This document shows, piece after piece, positions 23,594-33,726 of a stretch of 64,000 bases of DNA. The notes under the pieces were generated by a model. That model worked only from the letters and a program-made list of their open reading frames with translations, had not been told where the DNA came from and ran no database searches. How positions within the stretch are numbered: position 1 is the first letter of the stretch; every line of letters begins with the position of its first letter. Both the position numbers and the translations under genes were made by a program. The DNA is taken from positions 79,825-143,824 of the forward strand of contig NZ_LOHS01000086.1 of assembly GCF_001642995.1 (NCBI RefSeq), given 5' to 3'. Origin of the DNA: Streptomyces jeddahensis. GTDB taxonomy: Bacteria > Actinomycetota > Actinomycetes > Streptomycetales > Streptomycetaceae.

Positions 23594-25783
23594 ATGTCCG
23601 ATGTCCTTGTGCGCTCCATCGCCGCAGGCCGGGTCCGGCTGATCGTGCCCTGGCTGCGGGCGCGGCCCGGTTGTGCCGGGCTGGTGGATGAGCGGCTGGC
23701 CGGGATCCAGGGGTTCCGGGCGCTGCGGATCTTCCCCCGTACCGGAAGTGTCCTGATCTGGATCAAGCCCGACCACATGGACGTGGACCGGCTTGTGTCG
23801 GCGCTGGAAGAGCCCCCGCCGCCTTCGGCGCCCGCCAAGCCCAGCCGGTCGACCCCCGATTCCTCCACCGGCGAAGTGGCCCGGCTGGTCGTCGGCGGGG
23901 CGGTCCTCGCCCTCGTGGCCGTGCGCCGCCTGCTGCTGCGTCGTCCACCGTGGTCGGCCCGTGCTCCGTCCGGTTTCCTCGGTGCCGTCACGGTGTTCAG
24001 TGGCCTGCCGTTCTTCCGCGGCGCATTCCTCACGCTTATCGGCCGCAGGCATGCGGGCACGGACACGCTGGTCACGGCCGCCACGGTGATCTCCCTGCTG
24101 CTGCGGGAGAACGTGGTGGCCCTGACCGTGCTGTGGCTGCTCAACATCGGCGAGTTCCTGCAGACCCTGACCCTGCGCCGCACCCGGCGTGCCATCGAGG
24201 AACTGCTGAGCATCGGCGAGGAGCGGGTCTGGCTGGTGCGCGACGGCGTCGAGGTGGAGGTCGCGCTCGAGGAGGTGGAGGTCGGCGATGTCGTCGCGGT
24301 GTACGAGCACCACAAGATCCCCGTCGACGGCGTAGTGGTCACCGGCGAGGCGCTGGTGGACCAGGCGGCGATCACCGGCGAGGCCCTTCCCGTCTACGCC
24401 CGCCTGGGCTCGGAGGTTTACGCGGGCACCATCGTCACCTCCGGCTCGCTGAACGTACGCGCCACCTCCGTCGGGAGCGATACCACGGTCGGCCGGATCG
24501 TCAGCCGCGTCGAGGAGGCCCAGGCCGACCGGGCGCCGATTCAGACGGTGGCCACCCGCTTCACCCGCCGCTTCGTGCCCGTCTCGTTCGCCCTCGCGGG
24601 ACTGACGTATCTCCTGACTCGGGACGCCCGGCGTGCGATGACCATGCTGCTCATCGCCTGCCCCTGCGCCGCAGGTCTGGCCACCCCGACCGCGATCAGC
24701 GCCGCCATCGGCAACGGCGCCCGCCGCGGCACCCTCATCAAGGGCGGCACCCACCTGGAGGGCGTGGGCCGGGTCAGCGCGGTCGTCTTCGACAAGACCG
24801 GCACCCTCACCTTCGGCCGCCCGCTGGTCACCAGCGTCGTCGCACTGCACGAGCGCTTCACCGCCGACGAGGTGCTGAGCCTGGCCGCCTCCGGGGAGCT
24901 GCACGCCCGGCACCCGCTCGCTCAAGCCATTGTGGCGCGCACGGAGGAGCAGCACCTGCACATCCCCATCCACCAGGCGTGCGAGGTCGTGCTCGGCATG
25001 GGTATGCGCGCCGAGCTCGACGGCACCCGGCTGCTGGTGGGCAGCCCGGCGCTGCTGCGCCAGCACGGCATGGAACTCAGCGAGGTGGCCCAGGAGTGGA
25101 CCGAGCAGCTGCGTCACCGCGGCGAGACCGTGATCTGCCTCGCCCACGATGAGGACCTGATCGGCATGCTGGGTGTGTCCGACGCCGTACGCACCGGAGC
25201 CCACACCGTCGTACGGCAACTGCAGGATCTCGGTGTCTCGCGGATCATCCTGCTCACCGGAGATGCGCCGGAGACGGCTCAGACCGTCGCCGACGCCCTC
25301 GGGATCGCCGAGGTGCACGCGCACGCCCTGCCGGAAGGCAAGCTCCAGCTGATCCGCGACCTGCAGGACGACGGGCACATCGTGGCGATGGTCGGCGACG
25401 GAACCAACGACGCCCCTGCCCTGGCGTTGGCGGATGTCGGTATCGCCATGGGGGAGCACTCCTCGCATGTGGCGCTGGAGACCGCCGACATCGCCCTCGC
25501 CGGCAACGACCTGCGGCAGGTCGCCGCCGTGGTCGAACTCAGCCGTCACACCCTCCGCGTCGTCCGCCAGAACTACGGCCTGGCCATCGGCGTCAACCTG
25601 GTCGGGCTGGTCGCCGGTGCCGGAGGCTCGATCAACCCGGTCGCGGCGGCACTGCTGCACAACACCAGCAGCATCGCGGTCGTCGGCAACTCCGCACGGC
25701 TGGTCGCCCACACCCCTCATCTGCCCGGCGAACCCGCTGCCCGGCTGCGCGCAGCCCCACTCGAGGAACACCGGGTGCGCTGA
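23594..25783 (+). CDS. P1B-type heavy-metal-translocating ATPase (CtpC/CtpD-like)
   Basis: 729-residue P-type ATPase that exports a divalent metal from the cytosol. Degenerate HMA-like N-terminus (about 1-80, no CXXC), transmembrane block, actuator TGEALP, ACPCAAGLATPT (CPC motif, about 354), phosphorylated aspartate D400 in DKTGTLT, HP pair near 438, GDGTNDAP near 602 and two final helices. The CPC motif puts it in the P1B class; the actinobacterial partner gene of DUF1490 type suggests Zn or Mn rather than Cu. It is the only efflux function in the metal island. A terminator shared with the opposing MurA-like gene follows. Confidence 0.9.
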   Translation: MSDVLVRSIAAGRVRLIVPWLRARPGCAGLVDERLAGIQGFRALRIFPRTGSVLIWIKPDHMDVDRLVSALEEPPPPSAPAKPSRSTPDSSTGEVARLVVGGAVLALVAVRRLLLRRPPWSARAPSGFLGAVTVFSGLPFFRGAFLTLIGRRHAGTDTLVTAATVISLLLRENVVALTVLWLLNIGEFLQTLTLRRTRRAIEELLSIGEERVWLVRDGVEVEVALEEVEVGDVVAVYEHHKIPVDGVVVTGEALVDQAAITGEALPVYARLGSEVYAGTIVTSGSLNVRATSVGSDTTVGRIVSRVEEAQADRAPIQTVATRFTRRFVPVSFALAGLTYLLTRDARRAMTMLLIACPCAAGLATPTAISAAIGNGARRGTLIKGGTHLEGVGRVSAVVFDKTGTLTFGRPLVTSVVALHERFTADEVLSLAASGELHARHPLAQAIVARTEEQHLHIPIHQACEVVLGMGMRAELDGTRLLVGSPALLRQHGMELSEVAQEWTEQLRHRGETVICLAHDEDLIGMLGVSDAVRTGAHTVVRQLQDLGVSRIILLTGDAPETAQTVADALGIAEVHAHALPEGKLQLIRDLQDDGHIVAMVGDGTNDAPALALADVGIAMGEHSSHVALETADIALAGNDLRQVAAVVELSRHTLRVVRQNYGLAIGVNLVGLVAGAGGSINPVAAALLHNTSSIAVVGNSARLVAHTPHLPGEPAARLRAAPLEEHRVR

Positions 25784-25856
25784 GCCGCCCCTCACGAGCC
25801 GTCGGCAAATCCGGCGCTGCAGCACGCCCTGCCGCATGCCGGTGATGTCCCAGAGG

Positions 25857-25911
25857 TGCCGCCGCACCCTCCAGACCTGCATGAGCGCAGGCGAGACAGG
25901 GTGCGGCGGCA
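25857..25911. terminator. Bidirectional inverted-repeat terminator at the right edge of the metal island
   Basis: Perfect 14-bp arms 25857-25870 and 25898-25911 between the convergent ATPase and MurA-like genes. The stem is nearly identical to that at 4349-4400. Confidence 0.8.
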
Positions 25912-25919
25912 TCCGCCAT

Positions 25920-27449
25920 TCAGATGTCCCGGAAAATCTCGATCTGTGCCCCCACCGAGTTGAGCCGCTCCGCCAGGTCCTCATAACCCCGGTTGATGAC
26001 GTACACGTTCCGCAGCACCGACGTGCCCTCGGCGGCCATCATCGCCAGCAGGACCACGACCGCAGGCCGCAGGGCGGGCGGGCACATCATCTCCGCGGCG
26101 CGCCAGCGGGTCGGGCCCTCGACCAGCACCCGGTGGGGGTCGAGCAGCTGCAGCCGGCCGCCGAGGCGGTTCAGGTCCGTCAGATAGATGGCCCGGTTGT
26201 CGTACACCCAGTCGTGGATCAGGGTCTTGCCCTGGGCGACGGCCGCGATGGCCGCGAAGAACGGGACGTTGTCGATGTTCAGGCCGGGGAACGGCATCGG
26301 GTGGACCTTGTCGATCGGCGCCTCCAGTTTGGAGGGCCGGACGGTGAGGTCCACGAGCCGGGTGCGGCCGTTGTCGGCGACGTACTCCGGGGTGCGGTCG
26401 TGGTCGAGGCCCATCTCCTCCAGGACCGCGAGCTCGATCTCGAGGAACTCGATCGGGACGCGGCACACGGTGAGCTCGGACTCGGTGACCACGGCGGCGG
26501 CGAGCAGGCTCATCGCCTCGACCGGGTCCTCGGAGGGCGAGTAGTCGACGTCCACGTCGATATTCGGTACGCCGTGCACGGTCAGTGTCGTCGTGCCGAT
26601 GCCGTCGACCTTGACCCCGAGCGCCTCCAGGAAGAAGCAGAGGTCCTGGACCATGTAGTTGGACGAGGCGTTGCGGATGACGGTCGTGCCGTTGTGGCGC
26701 GCGGCGGCGAGCAGCGCGTTCTCGGTCACGGTGTCGCCGCGCTCGGTCAGCACGATCGGGCGCTCCGGCGCCACCGCACGGTCCACCTGCGCGTGGTAGA
26801 GGCCCTCCGTCGCGGTGATGTCGAGGCCGAACCGGCGCAGCGCGATCATGTGCGGCTCGACGGTACGCGTGCCGAGGTCGCAGCCGCCCGCGTACGGCAG
26901 CTTGAACTGGTCCATGCGGTGCAGAAGCGGGCCGAGGAACATGATGATCGAGCGGGTGCGGCGAGCCGCCTCCGCGTCGATGGCGGCCATGTCCAGCTCG
27001 GCGGGAGGCACGATCTCCAGGTCGACCCGGTCGTTGATCCAACGGGTGCGCACGCCGATGGAGTTGAGCACCTCCAGGAGCCGGTACACCTCTTCGATAC
27101 GGGCGACGCGGCGCAGCACCGTACGCCCCTTGTTGAGCAGCGAGGCGCACAGCAGCGCCACACAGGCGTTCTTGCTCGTCTTGACGTCGATGGATCCGGA
27201 CAGCCGGCGGCCGCCCACCACGCGAAGATGCATCGGACCCGCGTACCCCAGTGAGACGATCTCACTGTCGAGCGCTTCCCCGATGCGGGCGATCATCTCA
27301 AGGCTGATGTTCTGGTTGCCGCGTTCGATGCGGTTGACGGCGCTCTGACTGGTGCCGAGGGCTTCCGCGAGCTGCACCTGTGACCAGCCGCGATGTTGGC
27401 GCGCGTCACGGATGAGCTTGCCGATGCGTACGAGGTAATCGTCTGCCAT
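25920..27449 (-). CDS. XRE-family HTH fused to a MurA-like (EPSP-synthase fold) domain
   Basis: 509 residues. Residues about 8-63 are a Cro/CI-type helix-turn-helix (QHRGWSQVQLAEALGTSQSAVNRIERGNQNISLEMI). The remainder (about 74-509) is a UDP-N-acetylglucosamine enolpyruvyl transferase fold: SKNA at 92-95, GGCDLGTR with C190 where MurA has its catalytic cysteine, DNVPFFAAIAAVA, and a C-terminal RNVYVINRGYEDL. It is separate from the housekeeping MurA, which has no DNA-binding domain. Either a MurA paralogue that can bind DNA or a regulator that senses a sugar nucleotide or PEP. Divergent from aconitase; two palindromes in the shared intergenic region are candidate sites. Confidence 0.88.
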   Translation of the reverse strand: MADDYLVRIGKLIRDARQHRGWSQVQLAEALGTSQSAVNRIERGNQNISLEMIARIGEALDSEIVSLGYAGPMHLRVVGGRRLSGSIDVKTSKNACVALLCASLLNKGRTVLRRVARIEEVYRLLEVLNSIGVRTRWINDRVDLEIVPPAELDMAAIDAEAARRTRSIIMFLGPLLHRMDQFKLPYAGGCDLGTRTVEPHMIALRRFGLDITATEGLYHAQVDRAVAPERPIVLTERGDTVTENALLAAARHNGTTVIRNASSNYMVQDLCFFLEALGVKVDGIGTTTLTVHGVPNIDVDVDYSPSEDPVEAMSLLAAAVVTESELTVCRVPIEFLEIELAVLEEMGLDHDRTPEYVADNGRTRLVDLTVRPSKLEAPIDKVHPMPFPGLNIDNVPFFAAIAAVAQGKTLIHDWVYDNRAIYLTDLNRLGGRLQLLDPHRVLVEGPTRWRAAEMMCPPALRPAVVVLLAMMAAEGTSVLRNVYVINRGYEDLAERLNSVGAQIEIFRDI

Positions 27450-27461
27450 GTGGCGCAGGTT

Positions 27462-27477
27462 ATCTCAGATATGAGAT
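27462..27477. promoter_or_regulatory. 16-bp palindromic operator candidate, copy 1
   Basis: ATCTCAGATATGAGAT, a palindrome with ATCTC/GAGAT arms, 13 bp upstream of the start of the XRE-MurA gene. Likely autoregulatory position. Confidence 0.55.
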
Positions 27478-27693
27478 GGACTTCGCGTCGGGGTGGCATT
27501 CGAGTGAGGTCGGTACGTGGCCGGTATGCGTGCAGCGGGCGCCTTTTGACGGTCTGTCGGGCATCCGCCCCATGCAACCTGAGCGCAGCCGAACGGGTGT
27601 CGAGGTACCCCTGTGTCTCGATTCGTCCCTTAATGGCCTTAATGGACGCGGCAGGGGGCAGGGCATGACCGATCGGCGCCCATGTACTAGAGT

Positions 27694-27711
27694 TATCTCG
27701 ACATCGAGATA
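27694..27711. promoter_or_regulatory. 16-18-bp palindromic operator candidate, copy 2
   Basis: TATCTCGACATCGAGATA has perfect 8-bp arms around CA and shares the ATCTC(N6)GAGAT pattern with copy 1. It lies about 130 bp upstream of the aconitase start. Confidence 0.6.
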
Positions 27712-27753
27712 TCTGCCGAGGCGCACCGCAGCCACCACCCTGGTAAGGGTGTC

Positions 27754-27772
27754 CTAACTTAGCCTTACCTTA
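27754..27772. promoter_or_regulatory. Candidate iron box (DmdR/IdeR type) upstream of aconitase
   Basis: CTAACTTAGCCTTACCTTA resembles the actinobacterial iron box TTAGGTTAGGCTAACCTAA (14 of 19 on the reverse strand). It lies about 70 bp before acnA, whose product needs iron. Confidence 0.5.
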
Positions 27773-27838
27773 GCGGATCGGCGACGAGTCGTGGCGGCAG
27801 GATGCGGTGGTACGCGCACAAAAATGAAGGAGACTGTC

Positions 27839-30553
<2,715 letters not shown>

Positions 30554-30572
30554 GCGGTACGGCACGGCAGTC

Positions 30573-30608
30573 GAGGGCCGCACCCCCGTGCGCGGGAGTG
30601 CGGCCCTC
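30573..30608 (+). terminator. Terminator of acnA
   Basis: Perfect 11-bp stem (30573-30583 with 30598-30608), continued by a CCCC/GGGG inner pairing, 20 bp after the acnA stop. Confidence 0.85.
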
Positions 30609-30689
30609 GCGCGTCCGCGGGCAGGCTGCGTGCTGCGCCGGGCGTTTACAACTGTGGCGGCCCTCGCTAACTTCACCAGGAGTGGGATG

Positions 30690-30703
30690 GGAGCGCTCCC
30701 ATA
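30690..30703. promoter_or_regulatory. Perfect CebR-type operator
   Basis: TGGGAGCGCTCCCA is the 14-bp palindrome bound by CebR, the cellobiose/cellotriose-sensing LacI repressor of streptomycete cellulase genes. It extends to a 16-bp palindrome with the flanking A and T. It lies about 90 bp upstream of the CBM2-like ORF. Confidence 0.8.
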
Positions 30704-30794
30704 AGAGGCGGACCGGAACCCGCCCGGCGGGCGCTCCCATCTCACGGTGCACGTTCCTCACGACCATCGAGCAATCGACAAGGGAACGCGAGAG

Positions 30795-31037
30795 GTGACC
30801 GTCACCAACACCGGCGACGCGCCGATGCTCGGCTGGGTGGTCGACTGGCCACTCCCCGACGGGCAGACGCTCGAGGGCCTGTGGAGCGGCACCGCGACGA
30901 CCGAGGGCCAGGACGTGATGGTGCACAACGCGGAATGGAACGGGTCCTTGGATCCGGGTGAGAGCACGACGTTCGGGTACGTCGTCTCCGGTTCGGGGGA
31001 TGATCCCGCCATCGATCTGGGGTGCCGGGTCGGATGA
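30795..31037 (+). pseudogene. Truncated cellulose-binding module (CBM2-like), leftover of a cellulase-type gene
   Basis: 80 codons from a GTG at 30795 give VTVTNTGDAPMLGWVVDW, then PDGQTLEGLWSGTATTEGQD, VMVHNAEWNGSLDPGESTTFGY and a single DLGCRVG: the order and motifs of a family 2 carbohydrate-binding module (W-W aromatic face, NAxWNGSL, terminal Cys). Its N-terminal strand and first cysteine are missing, there is no signal peptide and no catalytic domain, though an ORF with start codons further upstream (30747) can be drawn. I read it as the end of a deleted secreted cellulase or chitinase that has kept its CebR operator. It might still make a small protein. Confidence 0.55.
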
Positions 31038-31136
31038 CGGCCGGTGGGGCGGGAGCGGTGTGTCGGCTCCCGCCACGCCTGTACGATCCCGCCTGCTCAG
31101 CCTGCGGACGGGATCATCTCTGGCCGCCTCGCTCGG

Positions 31137-31751
31137 TCACGACGGGTTGTTGAACTTCAGGAGTGCGGAGAGGTCCATCTCGACTGGGAAAGGGACTTCG
31201 GTGCCTAGCGTGTCGCGGTGCACGGGATGCACGGGGGCGGTGACGTACGACCGCGTGTCGTCATGCCGCCAGTATTCGTGCACGGCGAGACTGTCGTTCT
31301 GCTCGAGTTCGACTCGCCAGTAGCAGGCGATTCCGGCCTCGGAGAAGAAGGCCGGCTTGCGTACCCGATCATCTTGGCGAGAGCCGGGGGAGACCACCTC
31401 GACTGCCAGGGCGACCCTTTCTGCGGGTACGCAATCGAGTTCCAGGAGGCCGAACCCTCGGGGATCGAACACGATGACGTCCGGTTTCGCGGTGTTGTAC
31501 GGGTCGAGCAGAATGCACTGCTCGACCACGACCTCGTATGGCGCGACACACGCATCCTCCAGAGCACGCGCGATTCGGTCCCGGACCCGGTTGTGCCAGA
31601 ACCGGGTCTGCCCACGAACCACGATGACTCCGTCCACGAGATCCCAGTCGAAGGGCAGTTCCAAGTGCTGTACCTGGTCGAAGGTCCAGCCGTCCGCCGG
31701 CGGGAACATCCAGGTGTCCTCGGTGGCCCGTTCCTGCCGGTGGCTGATCAT
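31137..31751 (-). CDS. Uma2-family PD-(D/E)XK endonuclease-like protein
   Basis: 204 residues from the ATG at 31751, which follows a GGGAG site. A start four codons further upstream lacks one. Uma2 (DUF820) hallmarks in order: LVDGVIVVRGQTRFWHNRVRDRIARAL, NTAKPDVIVFDPRG (Asp), ALAVEVVSPGSRQDDRVRKPAFF (Glu and Lys of the nuclease fold), GIACYWRVELEQND. These are abundant in streptomycetes, cyanobacteria and others with unknown biological role. Stand-alone, convergent to the CBM2 remnant; no toxin-antitoxin partner seen. Confidence 0.85.
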   Translation of the reverse strand: MISHRQERATEDTWMFPPADGWTFDQVQHLELPFDWDLVDGVIVVRGQTRFWHNRVRDRIARALEDACVAPYEVVVEQCILLDPYNTAKPDVIVFDPRGFGLLELDCVPAERVALAVEVVSPGSRQDDRVRKPAFFSEAGIACYWRVELEQNDSLAVHEYWRHDDTRSYVTAPVHPVHRDTLGTEVPFPVEMDLSALLKFNNPS

Positions 31752-31919
31752 CACTGCTCCCATGGGCGCGAGTGTGGACGCCGGTGTGCGTCGTGGTCTC
31801 CGGTACGACGGTACCGCCACCCGAATTGAGGGCGCTACGGCGCGCCGTTGACACGGCCGAGGCATGTGTCCGCGAGGTCTCAAGTAGGGAAAGAACGCAG
31901 ACCAAACCCGCATTCGATC

Positions 31920-31952
31920 TTGATCCCCTGATGGAGAGTGGACTATACCTGT
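31920..31952 (+). promoter_or_regulatory. Predicted ngcE promoter with overlapping dre-like (DasR) site
   Basis: TTGATC (31920-31925), 18-bp spacer, TATACC (31944-31949) fit a vegetative promoter. AGTGGACTATACCTGT at 31937-31952 matches the DasR element pattern AGTGGTCTAGACCACT in 12 of 16 positions and covers the -10 box, 223 bp before the ngcE start. The rest of the gap (31752-32174) shows nothing else recognisable. Confidence 0.45.
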
Positions 31953-32174
31953 CGGCGTCCACCCAGCCGTTCGACCGGTCGTGGACAGGGAGGGGGAGCC
32001 GGGGGAGAGACGGAGGCGGGCCGGCCGATGCCGCGACCGCCGTGTCGTTTCCGCTGATTCCCATACTCCAGCGCTCCAGCACGATCCAGCTCCACCGAAG
32101 ACACAGCACTTCACCGCGGTGCCGGGGAGGATCCGGTTCACCGCCTGAGTCCTGGAGAAGGCGAGGACTTGAGC

Positions 32175-33629
32175 ATGGGATCCACTTCCGCCGAGACCGG
32201 CACCGGCACCGAAGGCGTCGGCCGCCGTGATCTGATCAAGAGGTCGGCCGCGCTCGGGCTGATCGCCGTTCCGACGATGAGCTTCCTGTCCGCGTGTGCC
32301 AGCGGTAGCAGCGACAGCGACGAAAAGGTCGAGAAGGGCAAGAAGAGCGCCGAGAACCCGCTCGGCGTGAACGAGACAGCATCGATGGAATTCGTGCTGT
32401 TCGACGGCGGCTTCGGCACGCAGTACGCCGAGGACGCGGTCAAGGAGTACGAGAAGAAGTACCCCGGGGCGAAGGTCAAGTTCTCCTCGACCCAGAAGAT
32501 CCAGTCGGTTCTCCAGCCGCGCTTCAACGGGGGCAACCCGCCGGACCTGATCGACAACTCCGGTGCCGAGCAGATGGACATGGGCGTCCTCGTCGGCAAG
32601 AAGCAGCTCGCCGACCTCACGCCGCTGCTGGACGCCCCGTCCATCGACGATCCGAACAAGAAGGTCCGCGACACGCTGCGCCCCGGCATCGTCGAGATGG
32701 GCCAGTTCGACGGCGACGCGGTCTGGATCATGTACTACGCGTACACCATCTACGGCGTGTGGTACTCCCAGAAGGCGCTGGACTCGCTCGACGCCGAGTA
32801 CCCGGAGACCTGGGACGACATGCTCGCCGTCTGCGCGAAGGCGAAGAAGAAGGGCATGGCGGGCTGGACGTATGCGGGCAAGCACCCGTACTACATCCCG
32901 TTCTCGCTCTACCCGATGATTGCCAAGGTCGGCGGCCGCGAGGTCCTCGACGCCATCGACAACCTGGAGCCGAACGCCTGGAAGCATCCCGCGGTCAAGA
33001 CCTGCTTCGAGGCGTACTACGAGCTCTACAAGAAGGGCTACATCCTCAAGGGCACCCCGGGCCTCGACCACATCCAGTCCCAGACCGCCTGGACCGAGGG
33101 CAAGGCGCTGTTCATCCCGAACGGCTCGTGGGTGGAGAACGAGGCCGCGAAGACCATGCCGGCGGACTTCGACCTCGCGGTGTCGGCGCCGTCGGGTATC
33201 GACAGTTCGGACAAGATGCCGTTCGGCACGATGTGGGCGTCCGGCGGTGAACCCTTCATCGTCCCCGCCAAGGCCAAGAACCCCGACGGCGGCATGGAAC
33301 AGCTGCGCATCATGCTCAGCGAGGCCTCGTCGAAGAACTTCACCAAGTCGGTGAAGTCGCTGACCGCTTTCAACGGCGGCACAGACGGCATCGACCTCAC
33401 CCCGGGCCTCAAGTCCGGTGTCGCGGCACTGGAGAAGGCCGGCGACAACGTCGTCAACCCGCGCCTCCAGGACTGGTACGTGGCGCTGCAGAAGGAGAAG
33501 ATCGGCGTCGGCGGCCTGGGCGAGATGATGGCCGGCCGGCTCACCCCGGCCGAGGCGATCAAGAAGATCCAGGAGTACGCCGACGAGGCGGCCAAGGACG
33601 ACTCCATCAAGCACTACAAGCACCAGTGA
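32175..33629 (+). CDS. ngcE: N-acetylglucosamine/chitooligosaccharide ABC transporter substrate-binding lipoprotein NgcE
   Basis: 484 residues, ATG at 32175 with GCGAGG eight bases upstream (the TTG at 32169 is too close). A twin-arginine-like signal RRDLIKRSAALG leads to a lipobox LSAC with C41, so this is a folded-exported lipoprotein. The remainder is a CUT1-type sugar-binding protein (FDGGFGTQYAEDAVKEYEKKYPG, GNPPDLIDN, AWTEGKALFIPNGSWVENE). Matches the NgcE of streptomycetes that binds GlcNAc and chitin oligomers. Gene order ngcEFG-rok7B7 supports it. A hairpin follows before ngcF. Confidence 0.9.
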   Translation: MGSTSAETGTGTEGVGRRDLIKRSAALGLIAVPTMSFLSACASGSSDSDEKVEKGKKSAENPLGVNETASMEFVLFDGGFGTQYAEDAVKEYEKKYPGAKVKFSSTQKIQSVLQPRFNGGNPPDLIDNSGAEQMDMGVLVGKKQLADLTPLLDAPSIDDPNKKVRDTLRPGIVEMGQFDGDAVWIMYYAYTIYGVWYSQKALDSLDAEYPETWDDMLAVCAKAKKKGMAGWTYAGKHPYYIPFSLYPMIAKVGGREVLDAIDNLEPNAWKHPAVKTCFEAYYELYKKGYILKGTPGLDHIQSQTAWTEGKALFIPNGSWVENEAAKTMPADFDLAVSAPSGIDSSDKMPFGTMWASGGEPFIVPAKAKNPDGGMEQLRIMLSEASSKNFTKSVKSLTAFNGGTDGIDLTPGLKSGVAALEKAGDNVVNPRLQDWYVALQKEKIGVGGLGEMMAGRLTPAEAIKKIQEYADEAAKDDSIKHYKHQ

Positions 33630-33633
33630 GCGC

Positions 33634-33676
33634 AGCCGGGGCCCGGCCGGACCGACCGACCGGCCGGGCCCCGGCT
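33634..33676 (+). terminator. Hairpin between ngcE and ngcF (partial terminator / attenuator)
   Basis: Perfect 17-bp stem (33634-33650 with 33660-33676) and 9-base loop directly after ngcE. Within an operon this would raise binding-protein over permease levels. Confidence 0.8.
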
Positions 33677-33726
33677 CTTGATACGAGGTGCCGGCGGCGC
33701 GCGCAAGGAGATCGGGGTCAGTAGGG

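Noticed and set aside
31751..31763. TGGGAGCAGT before the Uma2 gene as a second CebR site
   Set aside because: Only half of the palindrome; it is the ribosome-binding site.
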